Assembly (NCBI RefSeq): GCF_009827535.1
Contig: NZ_WTYN01000004.1
Span: 43,584 to 107,583 of the forward strand
Direction of reading: 5' to 3'
Length of the DNA: 64,000 nt
Source of the DNA: Qipengyuania oceanensis
GTDB lineage: Bacteria > Pseudomonadota > Alphaproteobacteria > Sphingomonadales > Sphingomonadaceae
Of the stretch, positions 25,296 to 35,641 are shown piece after piece; the first letter of the stretch is position 1, and each line of letters begins with the position of its first letter. Both the position numbers and the translations under genes were made by a program. Below the pieces are notes generated by a model. The model worked only from the letters and a program-made list of their open reading frames with translations. It made no database searches and was not told the DNA's origin.

Positions 25296-26150
25296 ATGAC
25301 ACTGAAGAATCGCTTCCTTGCGGGTGCAACAGCCGTAGCCGCCATCGCCGCCGCCGGTCCGGCGCTGGCCGACCACGCCTGGTCGAACTACCACTGGTCG
25401 ACGCCCGATGGTGTCGTGACCATTCCGGTGGTCGACAACACGACCGGCGACTGGCGCCCGCGCGTCCAACTGGCGGTATCCGACTGGAACAAGTCCGCGC
25501 ATATCGACAGCGCGTACGATCCGAATGGCACGAACAACAATCGCCGCTGTTCGATGATCCAGGACACGATCCAGGTCTGCAATTCTGCGTATGGCAACAC
25601 GGGCTGGCTCGGCATCGCATCAATCAGCCTGTCGGGCGGCCATATCGTCGCCGGCACGACCAAGCTCAACGACACCTATTTCGCTTATCCGCAGTACAAC
25701 AACGAGGCGGACAAGCAGCTCGTCACCTGCCAGGAAATCGGTCACGACTATGGCCTCGGTCACCAGAACGAGGATTTCAACACCGACGCGACCGATTCGT
25801 GCATGGAATATACGAGCGATTCGACCAACAACACGCAGCCGGACTTCCATGACTACGCCATGCTCGACCTGATCTACGGGCACAATGAAGGCGGCACGAC
25901 CGGCGGCGGTGGCGGGGATCCCGCGCCGTGCAAGGGCCGCGGCTGCAAGGGCAAGAGCCTGGGCTTCGGCGTCGGCAATACGCAGGCCGAGTGGGGGCGT
26001 GCAGTGGGTTACGATGCGCAGAATCGCCCCAACGTCTTCAAGACGAATATCAACGGCTACGAAGTCGTCACGCACGTCACCTGGGCTCCCGATGCGCGGC
26101 GCAACACCGACCCGGGCAATCCCCACGACCACGACGATCACACCCATTAA
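25296..26150 (+). CDS. secreted metzincin-like metalloprotease family protein
   Basis: The 284-aa protein has a signal peptide (AGATAVAAIAAAGPALADH). A central motif CQEIGHDYGLGHQNED aligns with the metzincin zinc site HExxHxxGxxH, but the first His is Gln; the two later His residues and the Glu remain. A Met-containing stretch follows (DSCMEYTSD), as the Met-turn of metzincins. The C-terminus holds a GGGGGD linker, PCKGRGCKGKSLGFG and a His/Asp-rich end. Whether it is proteolytically active is uncertain. RBS GGAGGGA is 8-9 nt before the ATG. Confidence 0.7.
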   Translation: MTLKNRFLAGATAVAAIAAAGPALADHAWSNYHWSTPDGVVTIPVVDNTTGDWRPRVQLAVSDWNKSAHIDSAYDPNGTNNNRRCSMIQDTIQVCNSAYGNTGWLGIASISLSGGHIVAGTTKLNDTYFAYPQYNNEADKQLVTCQEIGHDYGLGHQNEDFNTDATDSCMEYTSDSTNNTQPDFHDYAMLDLIYGHNEGGTTGGGGGDPAPCKGRGCKGKSLGFGVGNTQAEWGRAVGYDAQNRPNVFKTNINGYEVVTHVTWAPDARRNTDPGNPHDHDDHTH

Positions 26151-26173
26151 TCCGCTGGTGTACTGACGTGGAT

Positions 26174-26200
26174 AGGGGCGCTGTGGCGCCCCTTACTTTT
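26174..26200 (+). terminator. intrinsic terminator after the metzincin-like gene
   Basis: AGGGGCGC / GCGCCCCT forms an 8-bp stem with a 4-nt loop, followed by TACTTTT. Confidence 0.7.
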
Positions 26201-26359
26201 GCCGGAAGAGCGCGCGCGCGAGGCGGGCTTGCTTTTCGCAGGACTCGTGCCTATCTGCCTCTCATCCCGACATTGTCGATACAAGGTTGAGATGCTGGCG
26301 CCTCCGGGGGCCGGCCCGACACCGGTTTGTCACGGCAATGCGGTAAAAACGGAGATGGA

Positions 26360-26932
26360 ATGGCGGATATCGCGCGACTGACCGAAGTGATCGAACCCGA
26401 GGCGCAGGCCCTGGGATTCGAACTCGTGCGCGTGAAGATGATGCCGTCCGAAGCCGGCGACGGCGGCCAGGCGCTGCAGATCATGGCGGAAGACCCGGCG
26501 ACCGGGCAGCTCCTGATCGAACAATGCGCCGCGCTGTCCCGCCGCGTGTCGGACCAGCTCGATGCGCTGGAAGAAGCGGGCGAAGTGCTCGTGCCTGGCG
26601 CTTACCACCTCGAGGTTTCGAGCCCGGGTATCGACCGCCCGCTGACCCGCGCGAAGGATTTCGCCGACTGGGCAGGGCATGAGGCCAAGGTCTCGCTGAC
26701 CGAGAAGGTCCACGGCAGCAAGAACCTCAAGGGTAACCTTGTCGGCATCGACGATGCGGGCGAAATGGTCACCATCGAGGACAAGAAGGCGGGCGAGGTT
26801 TCCTTCCCGCTGTCGCTGATCCATTCCGCCAAGCTCGTCCTCACCGACGAGCTGATCGCGGCAACCCAACCGCTCGACACCGAAGGTGCCGAGGAAGTAC
26901 TAGAAGACACAGAAGAGAAGGCTGACGACTGA
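26360..26932 (+). CDS. rimP: ribosome maturation factor RimP
   Basis: The 190-aa protein shows RimP motifs: IEPEAQALGFELVRVKM, CAALSRRVSDQLDALEE, and YHLEVSSPGIDRPLTRAKDF, followed by the SH3-like C-terminal domain. It assists 30S subunit maturation. The ATG at 26360 follows a GGAGATGGA stretch and gives the expected N-terminus. It opens the nusA-infB operon and overlaps the nusA ATG by one base. Confidence 0.95.
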   Translation: MADIARLTEVIEPEAQALGFELVRVKMMPSEAGDGGQALQIMAEDPATGQLLIEQCAALSRRVSDQLDALEEAGEVLVPGAYHLEVSSPGIDRPLTRAKDFADWAGHEAKVSLTEKVHGSKNLKGNLVGIDDAGEMVTIEDKKAGEVSFPLSLIHSAKLVLTDELIAATQPLDTEGAEEVLEDTEEKADD

Positions 26933-28590
26933 TGGCCAGTGCAATTTCCGCCAACAAGGCCGAGCTGCTCGCAATCGCGAACTCGGTCGCTTCGGAAAAG
27001 ATGATCGACAAGGCGATCGTCATCGAGGCGATGGAAGAAGCGATCCAGAAGAGCGCGCGCAACCGCTACGGGGCGGAGAACGACATTCGCGCCAAGCTTG
27101 ATCCGGTCACCGGGGACCTGCGCCTGTGGCGTGTCGTCGAGGTGGTCGAAGAGGTCGAGGACTACTTCAAGCAGGTCGATCTCAAGCAGGCCCAGAAGCT
27201 CGAGGACGGCGCGCAGGTCGGTGACTTCATCGTCGATCCGCTGCCGCCGGTCGATCTCGGCCGCATCGACGCGCAGAGCGCGAAGCAGGTGATCTTCCAG
27301 AAGGTCCGCGATGCCGAGCGCGAGCGCCAGTACGAGGAATTCAAGGATCGCGCGGGCGAAATCATCACCGGCGTTATCAAGTCGGTCGAATTCGGCCACG
27401 TCATCGTCAATCTCGGCCGCGCCGACGGCGTCATCCGCCGCGACCAGCAGATCCCGCGCGAAGCCGCCCGCGTCGGCGAGCGTACCCGCGCCCTGATCAT
27501 CAAGGTCGAACGCAACAACCGCGGCCAGCAGATCTTCCTCAGCCGCGCGCATCCCGACTTCATGAAGAAGCTGTTCGCGCAGGAAGTGCCCGAAATCTAC
27601 GACGGCATCATCGAGATCAAGGCCGCCGCCCGCGACCCGGGCAGCCGCGCCAAGATCGGCGTGATCAGCCACGATAGCAGCATCGATCCGGTCGGCGCCT
27701 GCGTCGGCATGAAGGGCAGCCGCGTCCAGGCGGTCGTGCAGGAATTGCAGGGCGAGAAGATCGACATCATCCCCTGGAGCGAGGATACCGCGACTTTCGT
27801 CGTAAACGCGCTCCAGCCCGCGACCGTCACCCGCGTCGTTCTCGACGAGGAAGAGGGCCGCATTGAAGTGGTCGTCCCCGACGACCAGCTCAGCCTTGCG
27901 ATCGGTCGCCGCGGCCAGAACGTGCGCCTCGCCAGCCAGCTCACCGGTCACCAGATCGACATCATGACCGAAGAGGAAGCGAGCGAGAAGCGGCAGAAGG
28001 AATTTGCCGAACGCTCCAAGATGTTCGAGGAAGAACTCGACGTCGACGAGACGCTGTCGCAGCTGCTGGTCGCCGAAGGGTTCCAGGAACTCGAGGAAGT
28101 CGCTTACGTCGAACTCGACGAACTCGCTTCGATCGAGGGCTTCGACGACGAACTGGCCGAAGAACTCCAGAGCCGTGCGCTCGAGGCGATCGAGCGGCAG
28201 GAAGAGGCATCGCGCACCGAACGCCGCGAACTCGGTGTCGAGGACGCTCTCGCCGAGCTTCCGCACCTCACCGAGGGAATGCTGGTCACCCTGGGCAAGG
28301 CGGGCATCAAGACGCTCGACGACCTCGCCGACCTCGCTACCGACGAGCTGATCCAGAAGAAGCGCGAAGCGCCGCGTCGCCGGACCAATCCGGAAGCCGG
28401 CCCGCCGATGCGTCGTCCCTCCGTCCGCGAACAGGACAAGGGCGGAGTGCTGGGCGAATACGGGCTGAGCGAAGAGCAGGGCAACGAGATCATCATGGCG
28501 GCCCGTGCACACTGGTTCGACGACGACGAGGCCGCCCCGGCTGCCTCGGCAGACACTCAGGAGGCCGCCGATGCGGACTCCACCCAATGA
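26932..28590 (+). CDS. nusA: transcription termination/antitermination protein NusA
   Basis: The 552-aa protein contains the N-terminal RNA-polymerase-binding domain, an S1 domain ([20 protein letters not shown]) at about residues 140-205, two KH domains ([38 protein letters not shown]) and C-terminal acidic HhH repeats (about 365-500). It modulates pausing, termination and antitermination. Its 3' end overlaps the start of the ylxR-like gene by about 20 bp. Confidence 0.96.
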   Translation: MASAISANKAELLAIANSVASEKMIDKAIVIEAMEEAIQKSARNRYGAENDIRAKLDPVTGDLRLWRVVEVVEEVEDYFKQVDLKQAQKLEDGAQVGDFIVDPLPPVDLGRIDAQSAKQVIFQKVRDAERERQYEEFKDRAGEIITGVIKSVEFGHVIVNLGRADGVIRRDQQIPREAARVGERTRALIIKVERNNRGQQIFLSRAHPDFMKKLFAQEVPEIYDGIIEIKAAARDPGSRAKIGVISHDSSIDPVGACVGMKGSRVQAVVQELQGEKIDIIPWSEDTATFVVNALQPATVTRVVLDEEEGRIEVVVPDDQLSLAIGRRGQNVRLASQLTGHQIDIMTEEEASEKRQKEFAERSKMFEEELDVDETLSQLLVAEGFQELEEVAYVELDELASIEGFDDELAEELQSRALEAIERQEEASRTERRELGVEDALAELPHLTEGMLVTLGKAGIKTLDDLADLATDELIQKKREAPRRRTNPEAGPPMRRPSVREQDKGGVLGEYGLSEEQGNEIIMAARAHWFDDDEAAPAASADTQEAADADSTQ

Positions 28591-29347
28591 GCGCCTGAGT
28601 TCCGACATCGGTAAAGGCCAGAAGGCTCGGACTGGCAAGTCCGCGCCCGACCGGTCCTGTCCAGAACGCCGCTGCATCCTGTCCGGCGAGCATGGCCCGC
28701 GCGAGCGGTTCGTCCGCCTCGCCATCAGTCCGGAAGGCCTCGTGCTGCCCGATCCGCTCGCCAAGGCGCCGGGTCGCGGCGCGTGGCTCGGCTGCGACCG
28801 GGCGACACTCGAAGAAGCGATGGCATCGAGGAAGCTGCGCGGGGCTCTCGCGAGAGCTTTCAAGGGTGCCGACCTGACCGTGTCCGACACGCTGCCCGAG
28901 CAGGTTGAAACGGCGCTGGTGCGCACGTTGCTCGATCGGCTGGGGCTTGAAATGCGGGCCGGTCATCTCCTTCTCGGGAGCGACCGGATCGCGCAGGCCG
29001 CGCGGATGGGCGGCGTCGATCTGCTGCTTCACGCCAGCGATGCCAGCGAGGATGGATCGAGGAAGCTCGACCAGGCCTGGCGGGTCGGTCGCGATCGCGA
29101 AGGAACCGGCGAGCAGGGAATCCGCTTGCCACTGGACCGGGCGGCTCTGTCTGTGGCATTGGGCCGCGACAATGTCGTCCACCTGGCGCTCGCCGATGGA
29201 TCGGCGGCCGGGCGGGTCGAGGCGGCACTTACCCGCCTGCTGCATTTTCAGGGGCTTGCGAGCCCTGAATCCGATGCCGGAATGGACGCCCACGAAGATG
29301 ATGGCGCGCTGCCCGATGCAGCTGCGCAAGATGAATTGAACGCCTGA
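28571..29347 (+). CDS. YlxR/DUF448 RNA-binding protein with L7Ae-like C-terminal domain
   Basis: The 258-aa protein has the YlxR signature around CPERRCILSGEHGPRERFVRLA and GRGAWLGCDRATLEEA, followed by an L7Ae-like region (LLLGSDRIAQAARMGGVDLLLHASDAS). This fused form, between nusA and infB, is normal in alphaproteobacteria. The ATG at 28571 lies within the last codons of nusA. Confidence 0.9.
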   Translation: MRTPPNERLSSDIGKGQKARTGKSAPDRSCPERRCILSGEHGPRERFVRLAISPEGLVLPDPLAKAPGRGAWLGCDRATLEEAMASRKLRGALARAFKGADLTVSDTLPEQVETALVRTLLDRLGLEMRAGHLLLGSDRIAQAARMGGVDLLLHASDASEDGSRKLDQAWRVGRDREGTGEQGIRLPLDRAALSVALGRDNVVHLALADGSAAGRVEAALTRLLHFQGLASPESDAGMDAHEDDGALPDAAAQDELNA

Positions 29348-29363
29348 AGGAAATACGAGTTTT

Positions 29364-31880
29364 ATGAGCGATACTGACAAACCCGCCCGCACCCGCAAAC
29401 CGCTTGGCCTCAAGCGGTCGGTGGATGCCGGCGAGGTCAAGCAGACTTTCAGCCACGGCCGCACCAACAAGGTTGCGGTCGAGGTCAAGCGTCGCCGCAA
29501 GCTCGTGAAGCCCGGCGAAGAGGCTGCTGCACCTCCGCCGCCGCCCCCGCCGCCCCCGCCGGCTCCTGCGCCAGCGCCCGCTCCGGCCCCCGCGCCGAAG
29601 AAGCCCGCGCCGTCGGACGAGACGCCTCAGGAACGCGTCGCTCGCCTGCAGCGCGAAGCCGAGGAAGCGCGTCTTGCCACGCTGGCGGAGCAGACCGCCC
29701 GCGAGACCGAGGAAGCGCGCCAGGCTGCGATCGACGAGAAGAAGCGCGCCGAAGACAATCGCAAGGCGGAAGAAGAAGCCGCAAAGCGTGCCGAGGAAGA
29801 GGCCAAGGCTCCGCCGCCTGCGGAAGAAGCCGCTGCCGAGGAACCGGCAGACGAAGCACCGGCCGAGGCCGGATCGCCCGCACCTGCGCCGCGCAAGTTC
29901 ACGCCGGTCGCACGCCCCGAGCCCAAGCGCCCTGAGAAGAAGCGCGAGGAAAAGCCGAAGCGCGGTGCAGCCGAGCGGCCCGACAAGCGTCGCGCCGGCA
30001 AGCTGACCGTGACCAAGGCGCTCAACGAGGACGAAGGGCGTCGTGCGCGCTCGCTCGCCGCGCTCAAGCGTGCGCGCGAGAAGGAGCGCCGGATGCAGGG
30101 CGGCGGTTCGAACCAGCCGCGTGAAAAGCAGGTCCGCGACGTCGTCGTCCCCGAGGCGATCACGGTCGGCGAACTGGCCAAGCGCATGGGCGAGAAGGGC
30201 GCCGACCTGGTCAAGGAACTCTTCAATCTCGACATGATGGTCACCGTCAACCAGACGATCGACCAGGACACCGCAGAGCTGCTCGTCGAACAGTTCGGCC
30301 ACAACATCCAGAAGGTTTCGGAAGCCGACGTCGACATCAAGGTCGAGGAGGACAACGATCCCGAAGAGACCAAGCAGCCGCGTCCGCCGGTCGTCACGAT
30401 CATGGGCCATGTCGACCACGGCAAGACCTCGCTGCTGGACGCGCTGCGTGGCACCAATGTCACCAAGGGCGAAGCCGGCGGCATCACCCAGCACATCGGC
30501 AGCTACCAAGTCACGACCAAGGATAAGCAGAAGATCACCTTCCTCGACACGCCGGGTCACGCCGCCTTCACGGAGATGCGTGCGCGTGGTGCCAATGTGA
30601 CGGACATCGTCGTGCTGGTGGTCGCCGCGGACGACGGGATCATGCCGCAGACGATCGAGGCCATCAATCACACCAAGGCCGCCGGCGTTCCGATGATCGT
30701 CGCGATCAACAAGATCGACAAGCCGGAAGCCGATGCGCAGAACATCCGCAACCGCCTGCTCGAGCACGAGGTCGTCGTCGAAGAGATGTCGGGCGACGTC
30801 CAGGACGTGGAAGTCTCCGCGACCAAGGGTACCGGTCTCGACGAGCTGCTGGAAAAGATCGCGCTGCAGGCCGAGCTCCTCGAACTCAAGGCGCGTCCGG
30901 ATCGTCCGGCAGAGGCGACCGTGATCGAGGCACAGCTCGACAAGGGCCGTGGCCCGGTCGCGACCGTGCTGGTGACGCGCGGAACGCTCAAGCGCGGCGA
31001 CACCTTCGTCGTCGGCACCGAGAGCGGCCGCGTGCGCGCGCTGGTCAACGACCAAGGCAAGCAGATCAAGGAAGCCGGCCCCTCGATGCCGGTCGAGGTC
31101 CTCGGCCTCGGCGGCGTGCCGGGAGCGGGCGAGCAACTCACCGTCGTCGAAAACGAGCAGCGTGCCCGCGAGGTCGCATCCTATCGCCAGGAGAAGGCGA
31201 CCGAGAAGCGCACCGCGCTCGCGCCGACCAACTTCGACACGATGTTCAACACGCTCGCCAGCAACGTCATAGAATGGCCGGTGGTGGTGAAGGCGGATGT
31301 GCAGGGTTCGGTCGAGGCGATCGTCAATGCGCTGCACAACCTGTCGAACGACCTCATCAAGGTCCGCGTCCTGCATGCGGGCGTAGGTGCGATCACCGAA
31401 AGCGACGTCACGCTGGCGGCGGCTTCGAATGCGCCGATCATCGGCTTCAACGTGCGTCCGAACCCCAAGGCTCGCGACCTCGTCAAGAAGGACGATGTGC
31501 GGATGATGTACTACGACGTCATCTACCATCTGACCGAGGAAGTGGCCAAGGAGATGGCGGGCGAGCTGGGTCCGGAGCGGATCGAGAACGTGGTCGGCCG
31601 CGCCGAGGTCAAGGAAGTCTTCAAGTCCGGCAAGAAGGACAAGGCGGCCGGCCTGCTGGTTGTCGACGGGACGATCCGCAAGGGGCTGTTCGCACGTCTC
31701 ACCCGGGACGATGTCATCGTTTCGGCGACGACGATCGCCTCGCTTCGCCGTTTCAAGGACGATGTCGACGAAGTCCGCGCAGGGCTCGAATGCGGCGTCG
31801 TGCTGGAGGACACCAACGACATCAAGCCGGGCGACCAGCTCGAAGTCTTCGAAGTCGAGGAGCGTGAGCGGACCCTGTGA
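29364..31880 (+). CDS. infB: translation initiation factor IF-2
   Basis: The 838-aa protein has an IF2-associated N-terminal segment, a Pro-run and a long charged Glu/Ala/Arg linker (about residues 45-220), an IF2_N domain, and the GTPase core with [20 protein letters not shown] and NKIDKPEAD, then domains II-IV. It delivers fMet-tRNA to the 30S subunit. The repetitive proline codons near 29530-29590 and Glu-rich linker are normal for alphaproteobacterial IF-2. Confidence 0.98.
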   Translation: MSDTDKPARTRKPLGLKRSVDAGEVKQTFSHGRTNKVAVEVKRRRKLVKPGEEAAAPPPPPPPPPPAPAPAPAPAPAPKKPAPSDETPQERVARLQREAEEARLATLAEQTARETEEARQAAIDEKKRAEDNRKAEEEAAKRAEEEAKAPPPAEEAAAEEPADEAPAEAGSPAPAPRKFTPVARPEPKRPEKKREEKPKRGAAERPDKRRAGKLTVTKALNEDEGRRARSLAALKRAREKERRMQGGGSNQPREKQVRDVVVPEAITVGELAKRMGEKGADLVKELFNLDMMVTVNQTIDQDTAELLVEQFGHNIQKVSEADVDIKVEEDNDPEETKQPRPPVVTIMGHVDHGKTSLLDALRGTNVTKGEAGGITQHIGSYQVTTKDKQKITFLDTPGHAAFTEMRARGANVTDIVVLVVAADDGIMPQTIEAINHTKAAGVPMIVAINKIDKPEADAQNIRNRLLEHEVVVEEMSGDVQDVEVSATKGTGLDELLEKIALQAELLELKARPDRPAEATVIEAQLDKGRGPVATVLVTRGTLKRGDTFVVGTESGRVRALVNDQGKQIKEAGPSMPVEVLGLGGVPGAGEQLTVVENEQRAREVASYRQEKATEKRTALAPTNFDTMFNTLASNVIEWPVVVKADVQGSVEAIVNALHNLSNDLIKVRVLHAGVGAITESDVTLAAASNAPIIGFNVRPNPKARDLVKKDDVRMMYYDVIYHLTEEVAKEMAGELGPERIENVVGRAEVKEVFKSGKKDKAAGLLVVDGTIRKGLFARLTRDDVIVSATTIASLRRFKDDVDEVRAGLECGVVLEDTNDIKPGDQLEVFEVEERERTL

Positions 31881-32323
31881 GCGAAACGGTTGCAGACATG
31901 GTGAGCGGCGGCGACGAATCGCCGCACACCACCCTCCTGGGGTCCGAATTCGTCGGGTACGACGCCGAAACGCAGACCGCGACGATGCGCTTCACGGTGA
32001 AGCCGGAAATGTGCACCTGGCGCGGCGGCGTGCAAGGCGGTCTCGTCGCGGGCTATCTCGACGACGTCATGGGCTATGCCTATGTCGCCGCGACCGAGGG
32101 GCAGGGTGCGCCGCTCAACCTCGACCTGTCGATGTCCCTGCTCAAGCTGATCCCGGTCGGCGCAACGATCATCGGTAAGGGCAGGGTGGTGCGCGCCGGT
32201 CGCAAGGTCATCTTCCTCGAAGGCGAGCTGCTGGGCGAGGACGGTACGCTCTACGCCCGCAGCACCTCGACCGCGCTGCCGACCCCGCGCCCGAGCGCCA
32301 GCCAGACGGGCATGCCGTCCTGA
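31877..32323 (+). CDS. PaaI-family hotdog thioesterase
   Basis: The 148-aa protein has a PaaI/HGG-type hotdog core ([24 protein letters not shown]). The start is a GTG overlapping the infB stop as GTGA and the stop overlaps the rbfA ATG as TGATG-like coupling, so it is locked inside the infB-rbfA operon. It probably acts on an acyl-CoA; no link to translation is evident. Confidence 0.85.
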   Translation: MSETVADMVSGGDESPHTTLLGSEFVGYDAETQTATMRFTVKPEMCTWRGGVQGGLVAGYLDDVMGYAYVAATEGQGAPLNLDLSMSLLKLIPVGATIIGKGRVVRAGRKVIFLEGELLGEDGTLYARSTSTALPTPRPSASQTGMPS

Positions 32324-32718
32324 TGGCGAAGCGCGAAGCCTATACCTCCGAGCAGCAATCGGTCCGCGTCCTCAAGGTCGGCGAGCGGGTCCGCCATATC
32401 CTCTCCGAACTGCTCGCCCGGCAGGAAGTGCACGACGAGACGGTCAGCGCGGCGAACATCTCGGTCACCGAAGTCCGCATGACGCCCGACCTGCGGAATG
32501 CGACCGCTTACGTCAAACCGCTGCTGGGCAAGGACGAAGGCGAAATCGTCAAGGCGCTGCGCCAGAACACGGCCTTCCTCCAGCGCGAGGTTGCCAAGCG
32601 CCTGGGGCTGAAATTTGCGCCGAAACTGAAATTTCGACCTGACGAAAGCTTCGAGGAAGCCGACCGGATCGAGGCGCTGCTGCGCGATCCCAAGGTCGCC
32701 CGCGATCTGGACGACTGA
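32323..32718 (+). CDS. rbfA: 30S ribosome-binding factor RbfA
   Basis: The 131-aa protein has RbfA motifs: [41 protein letters not shown] and [19 protein letters not shown] with a KH-like fold. It supports late 16S rRNA 5'-end maturation and cold adaptation. It is the last gene of this operon; the next gene is convergent 15 bp away. Confidence 0.96.
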   Translation: MAKREAYTSEQQSVRVLKVGERVRHILSELLARQEVHDETVSAANISVTEVRMTPDLRNATAYVKPLLGKDEGEIVKALRQNTAFLQREVAKRLGLKFAPKLKFRPDESFEEADRIEALLRDPKVARDLDD

Positions 32719-32733
32719 TCGCGCAGGCCCGCA

Positions 32734-33300
32734 TCAGGCGGGTATCATTCGCGCCGTCAGGCGGATGTCGACGGTTCTCCCGACGATCAGGCTATAGGCC
32801 GTCATGCCGTATTCGCGCCGGTCGATCTGCATCCGGCCGCTGAGCGTGATCGGCTGGCCTCCCGTGGCCTGCGCAGGCGGGCGCTCGAACGTCACGAGCA
32901 GGGTTTCAGGGCGGGAAACTCCGCGCGCAGTCAGCGTGCCCTTGATCTCGCCGCGCCTCGCATCGCGCATCACGAGGCGTTCGCCGGTGAACCGGACCGT
33001 CGGATAGCGTTCGACCCAGAAGAATTTCTCGCCTCTCAGGCGTTCGAGCGTGACCTTGTCGGGCGCCGTGAGGGCGCGCGCGTCGAGAACGACGTCGATC
33101 TTCGCCAATCCCGGATCGTCCGGCACGATGCTGACAGATCCGCTCATGCGCGGGAAACCCGCGGTCTTGCTCGCGATACCGATGAAGGCGACCTTGGCCG
33201 TCACCTCGCTCGCCCTTGTATCGAGCCGGTAGGCAAGCGGGGCGTTGGCGAGCAACAGCGCCGCGGCGAACATCAGCGATACAAGTCGGCTCAGTCGCAT
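32734..33300 (-). CDS. YceI-like periplasmic lipocalin-fold protein
   Basis: About 188 aa with an N-terminal hydrophobic signal (LVSLMFAAALLLANAPLA), then YRLDTRASEVTAKVAFIGIASKTAGFPRMSGSV, the YceI fold opening, and RYPTVRFTGERLVM typical of the family. YceI proteins bind isoprenoid-like lipids in the periplasm. The ATG at 33300 is preferred over a TTG three codons earlier. Confidence 0.82.
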   Translation of the reverse strand: MRLSRLVSLMFAAALLLANAPLAYRLDTRASEVTAKVAFIGIASKTAGFPRMSGSVSIVPDDPGLAKIDVVLDARALTAPDKVTLERLRGEKFFWVERYPTVRFTGERLVMRDARRGEIKGTLTARGVSRPETLLVTFERPPAQATGGQPITLSGRMQIDRREYGMTAYSLIVGRTVDIRLTARMIPA

Positions 33301-33355
33301 CGATTGCAAACTCCGGCCCCGTCCGGACCCGTGATGTGCGCAAGCGGCGATCGGG

Positions 33356-34966
33356 TCAAAGGCTTTCCGCAGGCCCGGTCGGATCGACGGCCGTCGGCGG
33401 CTCCATGAATACGTCCGCGCCCGGCCCCAGGGGCAAGTCGAACACCACCCAGCCGATCGTCATGGCAACGCCGGCGATCATCAGGCCGATGGAGAACGGC
33501 AGCATGGTCGCGGCGAGGCTTCCGAGGCCGAAATTGCGGTCCCAGCGCTGGGCGAAGATGAGGATCAGCGGGAAGAAGGTCATCAGCGGGGTTATGATGT
33601 TCGTCGCGCTGTCGCCGACGCGATAGGCCGCGGTCGCCATTTCGGGCGTGATGCCCAGCAGCATCAGCATGGGGACCAGCACCGGGCCGAGCAGCGCCCA
33701 CTTGGCGCTCGCGGAGCCGACGAACAGGTTGATGAAGCTCGACACCAGGATGATGGCGGCGAGCAGCGCCCAGGCAGGCAGTCCCGAAGAGCCGAGGAAA
33801 TCTGCGCCGCCGACCGCGAGGATCAGGCCGAGGTTCGACCACGCGAACATCGCCACGAAATGCGCGATCGCGAAAGCCAGGACGAGGTAATAGGCCATGT
33901 CCTCCATCGACCCGGTCAGCATCTTCACCAGGTCGCGGTGGTTCGCGATCTTGCCCGCAGCCTTGCCGTAGGCCCAGCCTGCAGCGAGAAACATGATGAA
34001 GAAGAAGGCGACGAGGCTCTGGTAGAAGGGCAGCAGGCGGCCCTCGGGCGCGGCCTCCTGGTCGATCAGCGGCGTGCCCGGTCCGAACACGAAGATCGCC
34101 CAGGCTGCGCAGACCGCCAGCACGGCGAGACCCGCCCAGCGCAGACCCTTGCTCTCGCCTTCGGTCAGCGGCCGGTCCTCCTGCGGGGTGGCGAGCTTCT
34201 CGTCGGCGTATTGCGGGTCCCAGGTGCCGAGCCGCGGTTCGATGATGCGGTCGTTGACGAACCAGATCACCGGCAGGAAGATGAAGGTCATCCCCGCGAT
34301 GAAATACCAGTTGCCCGCGATGTTGGCGGTGTAGTCGCCAAAGACGGTCTCGACCGATGCTTCGGTGATGCCGAACAGCAGCGCGTCGAGCTGGCCGGGG
34401 ATGAGATTGGCCGAAAAGCCGCCCGATACGCCCGCGAAGCCGGCTGCGATCCCGGCGATCGGGTGGCGACCTGCGGCGTGGAAGATGATGCCGGACAGCG
34501 GGATCAGCACGACGTAGCCCGCATCGGCGGCGTGATTGCCCATCATGCCGACGAACACGACCAGCGGCGTCAGCAGCTTCTTGGGCGCGTTGCGCAGGCC
34601 GGCGCGCATCGCGGTGCCGAACAGGCCGGCGCGTTCTGCGACGCCTGCACCCAGCATCACGACGAGGACGTAGCCGAGCGGATGGAAATGGGTGAAGGTC
34701 GCCGGCATCTCGACCCACAGCTTGCGGATGTTCTCGGCCGACAGGAGGCTCTGCGCGGCGATCACGCGCGGCGCGCCGGTTTCCGGATCGACTTCCGCCG
34801 GGTGGACCGCGTCGAGGCCGATCAGGCTGGCGAGCACGCTGATCGCGACCAGCGCCAGGATCAGGTAGAAGAACAGGAAGACCGGGTCGGGCAATCGGTT
34901 GCCTGCCCGCTCGATCACTCCGAGAAATCCGCGCGATTGCTCGGCAGGTGCCGCAGTTTCCGCCAT
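33356..34966 (-). CDS. AbgT family transporter
   Basis: About 536 aa with at least ten membrane helices. Family signatures include MAETAAPAEQSRGFLGVIERAGNRLPDP, EVDPETGAPRVIAAQSLLS, and the C-terminal DSATNIITPLMTFFPLILIF. AbgT members import p-aminobenzoyl-glutamate or export sulfonamide antimetabolites (MtrF/YdaH type). It lies between yceI (same strand) and divergent tdk. The start is at the ATG following GGGAGT. Confidence 0.92.
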   Translation of the reverse strand: MAETAAPAEQSRGFLGVIERAGNRLPDPVFLFFYLILALVAISVLASLIGLDAVHPAEVDPETGAPRVIAAQSLLSAENIRKLWVEMPATFTHFHPLGYVLVVMLGAGVAERAGLFGTAMRAGLRNAPKKLLTPLVVFVGMMGNHAADAGYVVLIPLSGIIFHAAGRHPIAGIAAGFAGVSGGFSANLIPGQLDALLFGITEASVETVFGDYTANIAGNWYFIAGMTFIFLPVIWFVNDRIIEPRLGTWDPQYADEKLATPQEDRPLTEGESKGLRWAGLAVLAVCAAWAIFVFGPGTPLIDQEAAPEGRLLPFYQSLVAFFFIMFLAAGWAYGKAAGKIANHRDLVKMLTGSMEDMAYYLVLAFAIAHFVAMFAWSNLGLILAVGGADFLGSSGLPAWALLAAIILVSSFINLFVGSASAKWALLGPVLVPMLMLLGITPEMATAAYRVGDSATNIITPLMTFFPLILIFAQRWDRNFGLGSLAATMLPFSIGLMIAGVAMTIGWVVFDLPLGPGADVFMEPPTAVDPTGPAESL

Positions 34967-35062
34967 CGTGTCCCAACTCCCTTGTCGCACGAAGGGCTAA
35001 CATCCCCAGTCGCGGATGTCGCCCCGCTTTGCAGGGCAATCACCAGCCGATAGGAACGGTCG

Positions 35063-35641
35063 ATGGCCAAGCTCTATTTCTACTATGCGAGCATGAATGC
35101 GGGGAAGAGTTCGACCCTGCTGCAGGCGGCGTTCAATTACGGCGAGCGCGACATGCGCGTCTCGCTCTGGACCGCCGCGCTCGACGACCGGCCCGGTTTC
35201 GGCGCCATTTCCAGCCGCATCGGCCTGTCCAGCGATGCCCATCGCTTCGACGAGAATACCGATATCGAAGGCCACGTGCTGCGCGAGCATGCCGAGCACC
35301 CGTTCGCTTGCGTGCTGGTGGACGAGGCGCAGTTCCTTACCGCGGACCAGGTCTGGCAGCTGGCGCGGCTGGCCGACCGGGCCGGAATCCCGGTGCTCTG
35401 CTATGGCCTGAGAACCGATTTCCAGGGCGCGCTGTTTCCCGGCTCGGCCGCCCTGCTGGGCATCGCGGACAGCCTGGTGGAGCTGAAATCGGTCTGCAAA
35501 TGCGGCCGCAAGGCGACGATGAACCTGCGGGTCGACGACGCGGGCAGGGCGGTGAAGCAGGGCGCGCAGACAGAGATCGGCGGCAACGATCGCTACGTGG
35601 CACTGTGTCGCAGGCACTTCAGCGAGGCGTTGGGTGGCTGA
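35063..35641 (+). CDS. tdk: thymidine kinase (type II)
   Basis: The 192-aa protein begins MAKLYFYYASMNAGKSSTLL with the P-loop MNAGKS and has the catalytic Glu in VLVDEAQFLT and the lasso/zinc region KCGRKATMNLR. It phosphorylates thymidine in the salvage pathway. Its stop overlaps the GNAT gene start by 8 bp. Confidence 0.96.
   Translation: MAKLYFYYASMNAGKSSTLLQAAFNYGERDMRVSLWTAALDDRPGFGAISSRIGLSSDAHRFDENTDIEGHVLREHAEHPFACVLVDEAQFLTADQVWQLARLADRAGIPVLCYGLRTDFQGALFPGSAALLGIADSLVELKSVCKCGRKATMNLRVDDAGRAVKQGAQTEIGGNDRYVALCRRHFSEALGG

Noticed and set aside
29520..29600. Repeated CCG/GCC triplets
   Set aside because: Coding for the Pro/Ala-rich linker of IF-2, not a DNA repeat element or CRISPR.
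29229..31529. Very long open frame antisense to infB (over 760 codons)
   Set aside because: A by-product of high GC and codon bias; the translation is His/Arg/Asp-rich with no domain, while infB on the other strand is unmistakable. Similar antisense frames over nusA, pnp and abgT were rejected for the same reason.
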